A stretch of 60,455 nucleotides of DNA, taken from an uncultured Faecalibacterium sp. (GTDB lineage Bacteria; Bacillota; Clostridia; Oscillospirales; Ruminococcaceae). The notes below the pieces were generated by a model. It had not been told where the DNA came from, did no database searches, and worked only from the letters and a program-made list of their open reading frames with translations. Numbering within the stretch: position 1 is the first letter of the stretch; each line of letters begins with the position of its first letter. Below, piece after piece: positions 31,871 through 40,989 of this stretch. The stretch is from contig CAKSZE010000003.1 in the NCBI GenBank assembly GCA_934525325.1, forward strand, positions 1-60,455, written 5' to 3'. Position numbers and translations under genes: made by a program.

Positions 31871-33898
31871 TTACCGTGCATCCCGGTTGGCGTTATACTC
31901 GTCCATGGAAACGTAATGGTCGAGGATATGGATGCCCTTCAGGCGGTTCGAGGAGAAGCCGGTGGGGGCGTACTGCCCCTCCCAGAGGTTCAGCCGGGTG
32001 GCGATGTAGGGCGGCACCGGCAGACTGAGCGGGATGACCAGCGCATTCTCGATAAGGTACGCTTCGGCATCGGCAAAGGCGGCGTACCGGGCGTCAAGGT
32101 CGGCGGTGATGGCCTTGGCTTTTTCCACCATGTCCATGTAGGTCATGACCTGCTCGGCGGTCTCGCCGGTGATGATGCCGTCCTCTACGCCGGTGCGCAG
32201 GAAAGCGTAGCAGGTGCCCCGGTCGCCTGCTTCCTGATAGAAGGGGTACACCTCGGTCTCGGGGTCGGAGTAGTCCGCACCCCAGTAGTAGGACATGAAC
32301 TCATACGCACCCGCGCGGCGCACCGCGTTCAAAAAGTTATCCGAGGGTCCCTGCGTAATAATGATCTCCACAAAGTCGAAGCCGTCGTTCAAAACGCCCT
32401 CCACCTGCTGCTTGAACACCTGACACTGCTTGTCCCAGTCCACCACAGCGGGGTTGTAGGGGTACTGTACTTTAATGGGAAAGGTAGCCCCCGCAGCGGT
32501 CAGCTCCTGCACGGCGGCGTCGCGGTACTGCTTGGCGGTGGCTTCGTTGAAGTGGTCGGTCACGTTGGCAAGTGCACCGCATTCGGTGTAGTCCACGCCC
32601 TTGCTGTCGGCGCAGAAGGAGGGCGGGGTGATGGTGTGCAGCTTGTAGTTCTCGTACCCTTCCGGCGCAGTGACCGCCAGCGTGACGGCGGGGTTGATGG
32701 CGTAGAGGAACGCCTTGCGGAAGTTGGTACTGTTCACCGCCTTGGCCCAGTTGTCCGGCTGGTACTGGGCGTCCACGCCGGTGGTGTTCCAGTTGGGGAA
32801 CTGGTGGGCGTAGGGCAGGAAGTTGAAGAAATAGAAGTAGCTCTTGCCGGTCTCCGGGCGCTCCATGGACACCATGTCCTTGGTGGTATCGTCTGCCAGC
32901 CAGCTGTCCAGAATGTCCGAGCTGATGGTGGCCTGGTCAATTTCGCCGCGCCGCACCATCTCCGGGCCGCTGATAAGTGCTTCCTGATTGTAGATGTAGC
33001 GGATGGTGTCGATATAGACGTTGTCCTTATCGTAGTTTTCGGGGTTCTTCTTCATCACCCAGCTTTCCAGCGGGGTGTACTCCGCCAGATAGAACGCACC
33101 GCAGCTGCAGGCAGTCTCGGCGCTGGTGCAGAACTGGTCGCCCAGCTCTGCCAGCATGGGGCCGTAGGCAGGCTCGAAGGGGGCGTAGTTCAAAAGGCTC
33201 AAAAAGCCCGGGAAGTCGTAGTTCAAGGTATAGGTCAGGGTGTGCTCGTCCACAGCTGCCACGCCCACGGAGGAAAAGTCCACGGCGGGGCAGGTGGTGG
33301 TGCTGCCGTCGGCGGCGGTCAGGGTCACGGTGCCTGCGGCGTCGATGGCATAGGTGGTGCCGTCCTCGGCCACCGTGCCGTTGTTGGCATTGTTGCGCCA
33401 GACGCAGTAGTTATAGTAGTCCTCAGCCCCGGCCACATAGGGGGTGACAAGGCTGGCGGTGCCGGAGGCGTAGTCCGGGTTCAGCAGATAGGCCAGCGCG
33501 TCCACAAAGTCCTGCGCGGTCACAGGGCCCAGCACTGCGCCGGTATAGTCCACCCAGTTTTCGTCCCGCAGGTGGAAAGTCCATGTCAGGGTGTCGGCAT
33601 CCCATTCCCAGCTGGTGGCAAGACCTTCGCGGATCTTGCCGCGGCTGTCGTACTCCACCAGCGTGTCCACGCAGTGGGTGCCGTGGTACAGGTCCGGGTC
33701 GGCAGAGCAGATCAGGTAGTTCAGGGTGGCGGGCTGACGGGCGTACAGCACGGTGTAGGTGGCGCTGCCGTCACCGGCGGCAGTGCCGCCCGCAGCGGAG
33801 CCGCCGCAGCTGCTCAGCAGCCCGGCAGCAGCGGTGGAAAGGGCTGCTGCACCGCCGGCCTTTAAGAACTGGCGGCGGGAAAAAGCATGATACATCAT
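31871..33898 (-). CDS. Oligopeptide ABC transporter solute-binding lipoprotein, OppA/DppA family 5
   Basis: This 675-residue protein has a Tat-like signal SRRQFLKAGG and a lipobox LLSSC, then the family 5 binding fold (YLICSADPDLYHGTHCVDTLVEYDSRGKIREGLATSWE). At 675 residues it is longer than the roughly 530 of E. coli OppA, with an insertion around 150-230. It would capture peptides for the permeases and ATPases of the same operon. ATG 33898 has GAGG at 6 bases; a second ATG follows directly. A promoter (33998-34026) and a leader terminator (33927-33956) lie upstream. Confidence 0.92.
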   Translation of the reverse strand: MMYHAFSRRQFLKAGGAAALSTAAAGLLSSCGGSAAGGTAAGDGSATYTVLYARQPATLNYLICSADPDLYHGTHCVDTLVEYDSRGKIREGLATSWEWDADTLTWTFHLRDENWVDYTGAVLGPVTAQDFVDALAYLLNPDYASGTASLVTPYVAGAEDYYNYCVWRNNANNGTVAEDGTTYAIDAAGTVTLTAADGSTTTCPAVDFSSVGVAAVDEHTLTYTLNYDFPGFLSLLNYAPFEPAYGPMLAELGDQFCTSAETACSCGAFYLAEYTPLESWVMKKNPENYDKDNVYIDTIRYIYNQEALISGPEMVRRGEIDQATISSDILDSWLADDTTKDMVSMERPETGKSYFYFFNFLPYAHQFPNWNTTGVDAQYQPDNWAKAVNSTNFRKAFLYAINPAVTLAVTAPEGYENYKLHTITPPSFCADSKGVDYTECGALANVTDHFNEATAKQYRDAAVQELTAAGATFPIKVQYPYNPAVVDWDKQCQVFKQQVEGVLNDGFDFVEIIITQGPSDNFLNAVRRAGAYEFMSYYWGADYSDPETEVYPFYQEAGDRGTCYAFLRTGVEDGIITGETAEQVMTYMDMVEKAKAITADLDARYAAFADAEAYLIENALVIPLSLPVPPYIATRLNLWEGQYAPTGFSSNRLKGIHILDHYVSMDEYNANRDAR

Positions 33899-33926
33899 AA
33901 AAAACCTCTTTCGCTCTTTGTAAAAA

Positions 33927-33956
33927 AGAGGTAACGGAAGCACCTCCGTTACCTCT
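33927..33956 (-). terminator. Leader terminator of the oligopeptide operon
   Basis: AGAGGTAACGGA pairs perfectly with TCCGTTACCTCT (12 bp, six-base loop), followed on the minus strand by six T. It sits 35 bases after the predicted transcription start and before the oppA start. An upstream GTTACC (complement of 33983-33988) could pair with the GGTAAC of the stem and act as an antiterminator. Confidence 0.7.
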
Positions 33957-33997
33957 CTGTAACAAGTCCATCGGCTACCAACGGTAACTTTAAGCTC

Positions 33998-34026
33998 AGT
34001 ATAGCATTGTTTGGGCGCAACGTCAA
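33998..34026 (-). promoter_or_regulatory. Promoter of the oligopeptide operon
   Basis: Minus strand TTGACG (34021-34026) and TATACT (33998-34003) with a 17-bp spacer. Confidence 0.8.
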
Positions 34027-34059
34027 ATAGTTTCCACCGGGGCGCTAGTCTGCGCCCTC

Positions 34060-34390
34060 ATCCGGCTGCTTCCGTTGGTCGCAGCCACCTTCCCCCGACC
34101 GGGGGAAGGCTTTTGCACGCCCGGAAGGTTTTTCATTGCGTCTGATACTTTAACAATGAGCCTAACGGCGTGCGCTCTCTCAGGCGCTCCCGCGCCAGAT
34201 TCCCCCTTTTGTCGCTGCGCGACATCTTCCCCCGGAGCGGGGGAAGTCTTTCCTCAAAGGGAGAGCCAAGCCGTTAGGTTTGTTGCTAAAGTATTAGGCA
34301 TAATGAGGAAGTTTTCGGCAGTGCTCTTGGCTCTCCCTTTGGGAGAGCTGGCAAAGCCGCAAGGCTTTGACTGAGAGGGCGAAGTTGGCG
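34060..34390. repeat. Mosaic of GC-rich palindromes, including family B at 34329-34379
   Basis: The stretch has no gene. It contains CCTTCCCCC-GACC-GGGGGAAGG (34089-34112), a long imperfect inverted pair (34144-34180 with 34260-34294, sharing CCTAACGGC), several small hairpins between the arms, and a family B double hairpin. That double hairpin is GCTCTCCC/GGGAGAGC followed by CAAAGCC/GGCTTTG and CTGAGAGGG at 34329-34379. It may be the result of nested insertions of short repeats. Confidence 0.65.
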
Positions 34391-34429
34391 CACCTAGATA
34401 CTTTGCACTTGAGCCAGAAGCTTTGCGCC

Positions 34430-35728
34430 TTATTCGGAAACCTGCTCCCCGAGACTGGGCGCAGTGACGTTAGCAGGGGCAGCGCTCTGCCCGGCGGGGA
34501 TGGTATCGGGCAGGGCGGCAGCGGCGGTCTCTGCGGTCTGGGCAGCAGCTTCGGCGGCGGGTTCCACGGCGTTTTCCGCTGCTGCGGCGGCTTCCTCGGC
34601 GGCCTTGGCGGCGCGTTCGGCCTTCAGCTGCTCGGCGCGCAGGCGTGCTTCCTCCTGCCGCTTCTGGGTGCGCGCCTTGATGCGGCACACCGAGCACAGG
34701 CCATCGGCGCTGTCCGGGGCAATGGGCTTGCCGCACTGCTTGCACAGGGTCTTGGTGCACTTGTGCAGTACCACGGGGCCAAGGGTGGTAAGCTGGTACA
34801 GCTTCATGCCGTCAAAGCCCTTGTTGGAGCACACGTTCATGCACACGCCGCACTCGCTGCACTTCCATGGGGTAAGCACCATGCGGGTCTGGCCGCCCGG
34901 CATCTCCTCAAACTTCAAGGCGTTGGCGCGGCAGGCTTTTTCGCACCGGCCGCAGCCGAAGCAGTTGTCGGTGAATTTGGGCATATAGTAGCCGTACTGC
35001 AGGGGCGTTTCCATGGCGGCTTTCAGCTGCTTTGTGCGCTGGTGCAGCAGCAGACGGAAGTCCACCCCGCTGTCCTCTTCGCTGCGCAGACCGGGCAGCA
35101 TCTGCAGCAGCTTTTTGGTGCCGCTCTTGGAGCCGTGGCTCACCTGTTCCAGCATCTCGCGGCGGGTCAGCTCCTGCACATGGTAGGGGTACTCTTTTTC
35201 CTCATACGCCAGCGAGAACCGCGCCTCGAACATCGGCTGACCAAAAAAGTCCACAAGTCTTGTCAATTCCTTGCGCAGCTGCTCGGCGCACAAATCGTTC
35301 TCGCACCCGCCGCAGGGGGTCAGGTCCAGCACGATCTTTTTGTTCAGCGCCAGATACGCCAGCGCTTCCCACGAGAGCGCACAGATGCAGCTGCGCACCA
35401 CGGTGTTCTTGCGGGTGGATTTCTCACAGCCGATCCAGATGGTATCGCTGTCGGTGTCGGCAGCGGCGGTATCCCGCTGCACCTGCTCCGGCGAGGGCGC
35501 AATGCAGCCGCTGCGGCAGGCGGAAACGCACAGCCCGCAGTCGGTGCAGGGGTCCCAGTCCTTGACAAGGTTCGGGCGGGAGAAGATCTCCTCGCCGTAG
35601 GGACAGATATCCTTGCAGGTGGTGCAGGGCTTGCGGTGAGGGTGCAAATTCCAGCATTGGCGGCGGTTGATCTCGGGATGGGTGGTCTTCATCAGGGCAT
35701 CCATTGCAGTTCTGGTAAAAAAGCCCAT
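34430..35728 (-). CDS. Polyferredoxin-like 4Fe-4S protein
   Basis: This 432-residue soluble protein is rich in Cys clusters. They are CTTCKDICPYG (near 36-44) and CTDCGLCVSACRSGC (near 61-75), then CGGCENDLC (near 137-145). CFGCGRCEKACR and CSECGVCMNVCSNKG follow (about 256-310), with a zinc-knuckle-like CKQCG and CSVC pair near 340-360. The last 80 residues are an Ala/Glu/Lys-rich helix ending in an Ala/Pro-rich tail. It probably carries at least four clusters and moves electrons, but no partner enzyme is adjacent. It is 5 bp after the trigger-factor-like gene and last in that operon. Confidence 0.82.
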   Translation of the reverse strand: MGFFTRTAMDALMKTTHPEINRRQCWNLHPHRKPCTTCKDICPYGEEIFSRPNLVKDWDPCTDCGLCVSACRSGCIAPSPEQVQRDTAAADTDSDTIWIGCEKSTRKNTVVRSCICALSWEALAYLALNKKIVLDLTPCGGCENDLCAEQLRKELTRLVDFFGQPMFEARFSLAYEEKEYPYHVQELTRREMLEQVSHGSKSGTKKLLQMLPGLRSEEDSGVDFRLLLHQRTKQLKAAMETPLQYGYYMPKFTDNCFGCGRCEKACRANALKFEEMPGGQTRMVLTPWKCSECGVCMNVCSNKGFDGMKLYQLTTLGPVVLHKCTKTLCKQCGKPIAPDSADGLCSVCRIKARTQKRQEEARLRAEQLKAERAAKAAEEAAAAAENAVEPAAEAAAQTAETAAAALPDTIPAGQSAAPANVTAPSLGEQVSE

Positions 35729-35733
35729 GGTCT

Positions 35734-36708
35734 TTACTCCTTTTCCACAACAGAGGTAAGTGCGGCGTGGTCGAGCAGGAAGCGCTGCACCTTCTGGTTG
35801 GTCACGGCGGCGGCGATGGCGTCCCGGCTCAGCACCTTGCGGATCTCCTCCTCCGGGGTGTCGTGCAGCTTGGAAAGGCGGGCGATCTCGGCGTCCACCT
35901 CCTGCTGGGTCACGGTGATCTTTTCAGCTTCAGCAATGGCGCGCACCGCCAGCATTGCCCGCAGCTGACGCTCGGCTTCCTTGCGGTAGCCCTCCCGCAC
36001 CTGCTCCGGGGTCAGCCCGGCGCTCTTGCAGTACAGCTCCATGGTCATCTGGCTCTTGCGCAGCCGCTGGCGCAGCTGGGTCATCTGGTATTCGGCGTTC
36101 TGTGCCAGCAGCTCGGCGGGCAGCTCCACGGTCAGATTTGCGCCCGCCATATCCAGCAGCGCCGCCCCGGCAATGCGGTCGGCGTTGGCTTCGTGGGAAA
36201 GGCGCTTTTTCTCCCGCAGGCTCTCCCGCAGGGCTTCCAAGTCCGCAAAGCCCAGCATCTTGGCAAAGGCATCGTCCACCGGGGGCACCTGCTTGCGCTC
36301 TACCGTGTGCAGACAAATTTCAAACTGTGCGGTCCTGCCGGAAAGCTCCGGCACCCGGAAGTCGACAGGGTAGGTAAAATCGAACCGGAAAGTCTCGCCC
36401 GCGCAGTGGCCGTACACGGCATCCTCGGCGGCAGGCATCAGCTGCCCGGTGCCCAGCACCACGGTCACCTGTTCCATCCGGCTGTCCGGGATGGGAGCCC
36501 CTTCCAGAAAGCCCTCGAAATCCAGCGTGACCCGCATCCCGCGGGCGGCGGGGTCGCCGGTGGACACAAAGGGCGCGTGCACCCGCGCCATGTTGGCGAT
36601 ATCCGCTTCCACGGCCTTTTCCGATACCGGGCGCACCCGGCGGGTGAAAGCAAGCCCCTTGTACTGCCCTAAAGCGGCAGCGGGCATGGTGTTTGCAGCT
36701 TGTTCCAT
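35734..36708 (-). CDS. Trigger-factor-like peptidyl-prolyl isomerase without ribosome-binding domain
   Basis: This 324-residue protein has an FKBP-type domain (about 45-120, RGMRVTLDFEGFLEGAPIPD to SGRTAQFEICLHTVERKQVPPVDDAFAK) and the long helical C-terminal chaperone domain of trigger factor. The N-terminal ribosome-docking domain with the GFRxGxxP loop is absent; full trigger factor is about 430 residues. So it is a paralogue working off the ribosome, perhaps as a chaperone for the Fe-S protein encoded 5 bp downstream. An AAAGGAG site precedes ATG 36708. Confidence 0.83.
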   Translation of the reverse strand: MEQAANTMPAAALGQYKGLAFTRRVRPVSEKAVEADIANMARVHAPFVSTGDPAARGMRVTLDFEGFLEGAPIPDSRMEQVTVVLGTGQLMPAAEDAVYGHCAGETFRFDFTYPVDFRVPELSGRTAQFEICLHTVERKQVPPVDDAFAKMLGFADLEALRESLREKKRLSHEANADRIAGAALLDMAGANLTVELPAELLAQNAEYQMTQLRQRLRKSQMTMELYCKSAGLTPEQVREGYRKEAERQLRAMLAVRAIAEAEKITVTQQEVDAEIARLSKLHDTPEEEIRKVLSRDAIAAAVTNQKVQRFLLDHAALTSVVEKE

Positions 36709-36741
36709 AGTCGAACACTCCTTTTATATAGCAAAGCGGCG

Positions 36742-38661
36742 TTACAGCCCACGGGCGGCCAGCCAGCTTTCTGCAATTTCGGAGAACATCTCCGGATATT
36801 GGGCATCTTCTGCGGCAAAGGCGCTCAGGTAATACTCCACCTCGGCGCGGGTGGGGGCTACAGTGCGCCGCCATATCGTAAAGGTGGTGCCGTTGCCCAT
36901 ATCAAAGGTGGCTTCCTGCGCAAAATACTCGTCCCGCACCGCAAGGAACATCTCGTTCCACCTGTGGGACATCTCGCCGTTGCCCACAAAGGTCTGGGGG
37001 AAGGGGTCGGCGGTGAGAACGTACTTTGCTTCAAAGAACTGCATGGGGAAGTTGTGGGTGCCCGGCACCGAGAAGCCGAAGGCCAGCTTGTCGTTGATGG
37101 GCATTGCGGGCAGAAGGCAGTTCTTGAAATGATCCGGGCAGTACAGCATATCGTGGGGGATCATGTAGCTGATCTCGCCCTCGGCGCAGTGGGTGTCGAT
37201 CCAGTTGGCAATGGCCTTGATCTGTGGCAGATCCTTGCGGTCGTAGATCAGCTTGTCCAGCCGGACGAACTCTCTGGTGGCTTCCAGCGGGAAGTGATCC
37301 ACCAGAAAGCCCGGCATCGCCACAACAGTCAGCGGAGAGCAGCGCACCGAGACCGCAAACACCAGCGTGAACACCCAGTAGAAAAGCTTGAGGTTCCGGT
37401 GCTTCTGGATGCCCTCGGCCAATGCCGCCGCGCCGGTGAGGAACAGCAGCAGCCACCCCGGCACAAACAGCAGCATCTGGTGAGAGCCGGAGTTCTGCAC
37501 CCGGATAAACAGCAAAAGGCTGGTAAGCAGCTCTGCGCCCGCAAGGCAGGGCAGGGCGGGCAGGCGGCGCTTTGCCGCAAACCACAGCCCCAGCCCGATG
37601 AGGATAAAGTTCAGCAGCCCGATGCGCAAAGCCTGTGCGGCCAGCTCCAGCGTGAGTCCGCCGAAGTTGTAGTAAGCGTAGCGCCCGGCGTAATCATAGC
37701 CGAGGATGCGGCTGACCATCGGCCACAGCAGAATGAGCATGGCGACCATACTCATCAGCCCGAACAGCACCAGGTTGCGCACCTGTGCACGCGCCTGCGG
37801 TTTCTGCCCGGCGCGGGCGGTGCGCACGCTGCTTACCAGCACCAGCACCGCGTAGGCAAAGTAGTAGCCCACCACAAAGTATAGGTACCACCGGCGGGAA
37901 AGGATGATGGCTGCCGTAGCGGCAAACAGCAGGCAAAAGCGTACCGGCTGCAGCGTTTCAAACCGGAAATCCAGCGTAAGCAGCAGGATGCTAAAGGCGA
38001 AGATCAGGCCGAACCAGTCCGGCTGTCCCAGCATGGCGCTCATGCGCAAAAAGGGAAAGGTGATGCACCACGAAAGGCCTATGAGGAAGTACCAGAACCG
38101 GTGCTTCACCCGCAGCAGCTGCCCCACTTTAATGGTAAGCCCCGCCAGCAGCACCAGCAGCATGGGCAGGACGCTGAACACCTGACAGAAGGCAAAGCTG
38201 TCGCCGGTGCGGTCGCTCAGGCAGAAGGGAAACTCCAGAAACAGGGTGATGAAGTTGGTATAGTCCTCGGCGAAAGAGCCGAAGATGAAATGAAAACCAG
38301 CCGCCGGGCTTTGCAAAAAGGCGGTTTCGGCGCTGTACTGCTTGCTGATGTAGTTAAAATAATCCCAGATGTAAACAAAGCTGCGGCGGTCAAGCGCCCA
38401 GAAAAAATAGACCAGCGCCGCCGCCCACAGGCCTAAAAGCACTGCCTTGTGGAACAGGTCAAACTTTACCCTCGCCACCCGCAGCACCAGCAGCACACAG
38501 GCAAACAGCGCTAGATTGCACCACAGGCTCATCAGCGGAAAAAACAACCCGCTGCCGGGCGCAGCCTGCGCAAAAACGGCCAGCAGCACCGCCGCCGCAG
38601 CCAGCGCCAGCACGCACTTTGCCGCGTTTGATGTGCGCAGCTTTGTTATGGTATCGGACAT
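36742..38661 (-). CDS. Polytopic membrane protein, glycosyltransferase-like architecture
   Basis: This 639-residue protein has about 12 membrane segments in the first 470 residues and a soluble C-terminal part of about 160 residues (DKLIYDRKDLPQIKAIANWIDTHC). The layout, with an early extracellular loop containing YIWDYFNYISKQYS, recalls GT-C type glycosyltransferases of the ArnT/PMT kind, but I do not recognise a definite family motif. It heads an operon with the trigger-factor-like and Fe-S genes. ATG 38661 has AAGGAGGG about 10 bases upstream, and a promoter lies at 38699-38727. Confidence 0.75.
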   Translation of the reverse strand: MSDTITKLRTSNAAKCVLALAAAAVLLAVFAQAAPGSGLFFPLMSLWCNLALFACVLLVLRVARVKFDLFHKAVLLGLWAAALVYFFWALDRRSFVYIWDYFNYISKQYSAETAFLQSPAAGFHFIFGSFAEDYTNFITLFLEFPFCLSDRTGDSFAFCQVFSVLPMLLVLLAGLTIKVGQLLRVKHRFWYFLIGLSWCITFPFLRMSAMLGQPDWFGLIFAFSILLLTLDFRFETLQPVRFCLLFAATAAIILSRRWYLYFVVGYYFAYAVLVLVSSVRTARAGQKPQARAQVRNLVLFGLMSMVAMLILLWPMVSRILGYDYAGRYAYYNFGGLTLELAAQALRIGLLNFILIGLGLWFAAKRRLPALPCLAGAELLTSLLLFIRVQNSGSHQMLLFVPGWLLLFLTGAAALAEGIQKHRNLKLFYWVFTLVFAVSVRCSPLTVVAMPGFLVDHFPLEATREFVRLDKLIYDRKDLPQIKAIANWIDTHCAEGEISYMIPHDMLYCPDHFKNCLLPAMPINDKLAFGFSVPGTHNFPMQFFEAKYVLTADPFPQTFVGNGEMSHRWNEMFLAVRDEYFAQEATFDMGNGTTFTIWRRTVAPTRAEVEYYLSAFAAEDAQYPEMFSEIAESWLAARGL

Positions 38662-38698
38662 AGGGAATGAGCCCTCCTTGCAAAGTTTCACACAATAC

Positions 38699-38727
38699 AG
38701 TATAACAACTCCCCGGGGTACTGTCCA
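38699..38727 (-). promoter_or_regulatory. Promoter of the membrane protein/trigger factor/Fe-S operon
   Basis: Minus strand TGGACA (38722-38727) and TATACT (38699-38704), 17-bp spacer. Confidence 0.75.
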
Positions 38728-38751
38728 GCACCCCGGCGGCGAAAAATGCAG

Positions 38752-38788
38752 AATGTCCCGCCGCTTTCAAAGCAGACGGGACATTTTT
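38752..38788. terminator. Hairpin after glgB
   Basis: AATGTCCCG (38752-38760) pairs with CGGGACATT (38777-38785); the T run is on the plus strand, so it is a weak terminator for glgB. Confidence 0.45.
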
Positions 38789-38797
38789 GCGTAAATA

Positions 38798-40753
38798 TTA
38801 CTTTTTGGAATCCTCTGCGGCAGCCTTAGCAGCCTTTGCCGCCTTGCGCTTTTGCGCCAGCGCCTTGTTGGCACTCAGGCGGGCGGCGTCCGGGTTCGGG
38901 GCTTCCGGGGTGAGCCGCAGCAGATAGCTGCCCATGGCGGGCAGGTCCAGCGTCAGGGTGTAGTCCCGGCCGAACACGCCGCCGTCGGTGGTGTGGAAGT
39001 TCTGCTTGCGGTGCGCCTTGTGCACGCCGCCCCAAGCCCCGGCCTCAGTATCCAGCACCAGCTCTGCGCTGCAGGGGAACTTGAGGTACAGGGGGAACTT
39101 TTTGTGGGCGTGGTCCTGTGTGTTCATGACGCAGAGCAGATTCTGCCCGCGCCCCTTGCGCAGCCATGCGTACACGCCCTCGGCGCAGCTTTCGCTTGCC
39201 ACCCACTCAAAGCAGTCCGGGTTGTATTCGCCGTCATACAGCGCAGGCTCGGAGGCATAGGTGCGGCTCAGGGCGGCAAAGTATTTCTGGAAGGCGTCGT
39301 GGAAGGGGTATTCCAGCAGATTCCAGTCCAGCTCCCGCTTTTCGTCCCACTCCCGGAAGTGCGCCAGCTCGTTGCCCATAAAGTTCAGCTTTTTGCCGGG
39401 ATGGGTGTACATATAAAAATATAGGGTGCGCAGCTGGGCGCACTTTTCCGCGTAGCTGCCCCACAGCTTATCAATGATGGTCTTTTTGCCGTGCACCACC
39501 TCATCGTGGCTCAGCGCCAGCAGATACAGCTCGTTGTAGAAGTAGTGCATACTGAACAGAAGCTTGCCGTAGCAGCCCGGGCGCTCGCCGAAGGGGGTGG
39601 CAAAGTAGTCCAGCGTGTCGTGCATCCAGCCCATGTCCCACTTGTAGTCAAAGCCCACGCCCTCGTAGCGGGTGGGGGCGGTCACCTTGAGGAAGTTGGT
39701 GGAGTCCTCGGCCATGTAGATGCCGGTGGGCCAGCGCTCGTTCAGGCCGTGGTTCAGGCTGCGCAGAAAGTTCACAGCCCCCTCGTTCACGCCGCGGTTC
39801 GGGTCTCCCTGCCAGTACAGCGCGCGGGAAATGGCGTCCATGCGGATGCCGTCGCAGTGGTACACGTCCATCCACAGGGCAGCGGCACTGTTCAAAAAGC
39901 TGCACACCTCCCGGCGGTAGTAATTGAAGTTGCAGGTGCCCCACTCGCTGTGGCCCACATCGCTGTCGTACTCGTAGAGGTAGGTGCCGTCAAACTTTGC
40001 CAGAGCGTCGGCGTTGGCGGCAAAGTGCACCGGCACAAAGTCCATGATGACGCCGATGCCCATGCGGTGGCAGGCGTTGACAAAACCGGCAAACTGGGCG
40101 GGGGTGCCGTAGCGGCTGGTCACCGAGAAGTAGCCGGTGGTCTGGTAGCCCCAGCTGCCGTCAAAGGGATGTTCTGCCAGCGGCAGCAGCTCCACATGGG
40201 TAAAGTGGTGCTCCAGCAGCCACGGAATGAGCTCCCGCGCCAGTTCCTCGTAGTTGTACCACCCGTCCGAGCCGTCCGGCTGGGTTGCGCCGGGCTTATG
40301 CTTCCAGCTGCCGGCGTGCAGCTCGTAGATGTTCAGCGGGCGGTTGCGGCATTTGTCCCGCCGCTCCATCCACGCGGTATCATCAAAGGTGAAATCCAGC
40401 TTTGTCAGCTTGCTGGCAGTGCCGGGGCGCAGCTCGGTGGCAAAGGCGTAGGGGTCGCTGCGCATCACGGTGCTACCGTCTGCGCCGTGCACGCGGTATT
40501 TGTACAAGTCCCCCTCCGCAAGGCCGGGGATAAAGGCGCTCCACACGCCGGTATCGGCTTTTTCCATGGGCACGCCGCGCTCCCAACCGTCAAAGCCGCC
40601 GCATACCTCCACGGCGGTGGCACCGGGTGCCCACACGGCAAAACGCCAGCCCTCGGCGCCGTTTGGGTCGGTGCAGGGGTGCGCACCCAGAATGCGGTAG
40701 GCATCGAAGCAGTCGCCACTGAAAAACGTGCGGGGGATCACAGGGTAATTCAT
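38798..40753 (-). CDS. glgB: 1,4-alpha-glucan branching enzyme
   Basis: This 651-residue enzyme forms the alpha-1,6 branches of glycogen. An N-terminal CBM48-type domain (about 20-115) precedes the GH13 barrel. The four GH13 regions are visible: [17 protein letters not shown] (nucleophile Asp), MAEDSTNF (acid Glu) and [11 protein letters not shown]. The C-terminal beta domain ends in a Lys/Ala-rich tail. The size fits GlgB. It is divergent from the GH13 gene at 40990. No glgC, glgA or glgP is in the window. Confidence 0.94.
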   Translation of the reverse strand: MNYPVIPRTFFSGDCFDAYRILGAHPCTDPNGAEGWRFAVWAPGATAVEVCGGFDGWERGVPMEKADTGVWSAFIPGLAEGDLYKYRVHGADGSTVMRSDPYAFATELRPGTASKLTKLDFTFDDTAWMERRDKCRNRPLNIYELHAGSWKHKPGATQPDGSDGWYNYEELARELIPWLLEHHFTHVELLPLAEHPFDGSWGYQTTGYFSVTSRYGTPAQFAGFVNACHRMGIGVIMDFVPVHFAANADALAKFDGTYLYEYDSDVGHSEWGTCNFNYYRREVCSFLNSAAALWMDVYHCDGIRMDAISRALYWQGDPNRGVNEGAVNFLRSLNHGLNERWPTGIYMAEDSTNFLKVTAPTRYEGVGFDYKWDMGWMHDTLDYFATPFGERPGCYGKLLFSMHYFYNELYLLALSHDEVVHGKKTIIDKLWGSYAEKCAQLRTLYFYMYTHPGKKLNFMGNELAHFREWDEKRELDWNLLEYPFHDAFQKYFAALSRTYASEPALYDGEYNPDCFEWVASESCAEGVYAWLRKGRGQNLLCVMNTQDHAHKKFPLYLKFPCSAELVLDTEAGAWGGVHKAHRKQNFHTTDGGVFGRDYTLTLDLPAMGSYLLRLTPEAPNPDAARLSANKALAQKRKAAKAAKAAAEDSKK

Positions 40754-40890
40754 GCAAAGATCTCCTTACTTCTCTATGTTGACCGGCGGTATACGCCGGT
40801 TGGTACAAAGCTGTTTGGGCAAACTATCCAAGAAAAACGCCTTTTTACCGGCACAGTGGCCGATAATCTTAGCAAATCCTGACAAAAATC

Positions 40891-40929
40891 GGCAAAAATA
40901 CACATATTTGCCAGAGGGTGTGGTATACT
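40891..40929 (+). promoter_or_regulatory. Divergent glgB/GH13 control region with a palindrome
   Basis: GGCAAA (40891-40896) and TTTGCC (40907-40912) form an inverted repeat with a 10-bp centre. It ends 11 bp before an extended -10, TGG-TATACT (40924-40929 for TATACT), reading towards the amylase gene. It may be a regulator site for both genes. Confidence 0.5.
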
Positions 40930-40989
40930 GTTGCTACCGCCGTGCAAGCGGTGCAACTTTTTAAAGCAATAGAATGGGAGCGAACGATC

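Noticed and set aside
31916..33865. A 649-codon plus-strand frame opposite the OppA gene
   Set aside because: It is antisense to a complete binding protein and has no family resemblance.
33927..33990. A T-box for the oligopeptide operon
   Set aside because: The leader is only about 90 bases, lacks the GGTGG-ACCGCG core and has no room for stem I.
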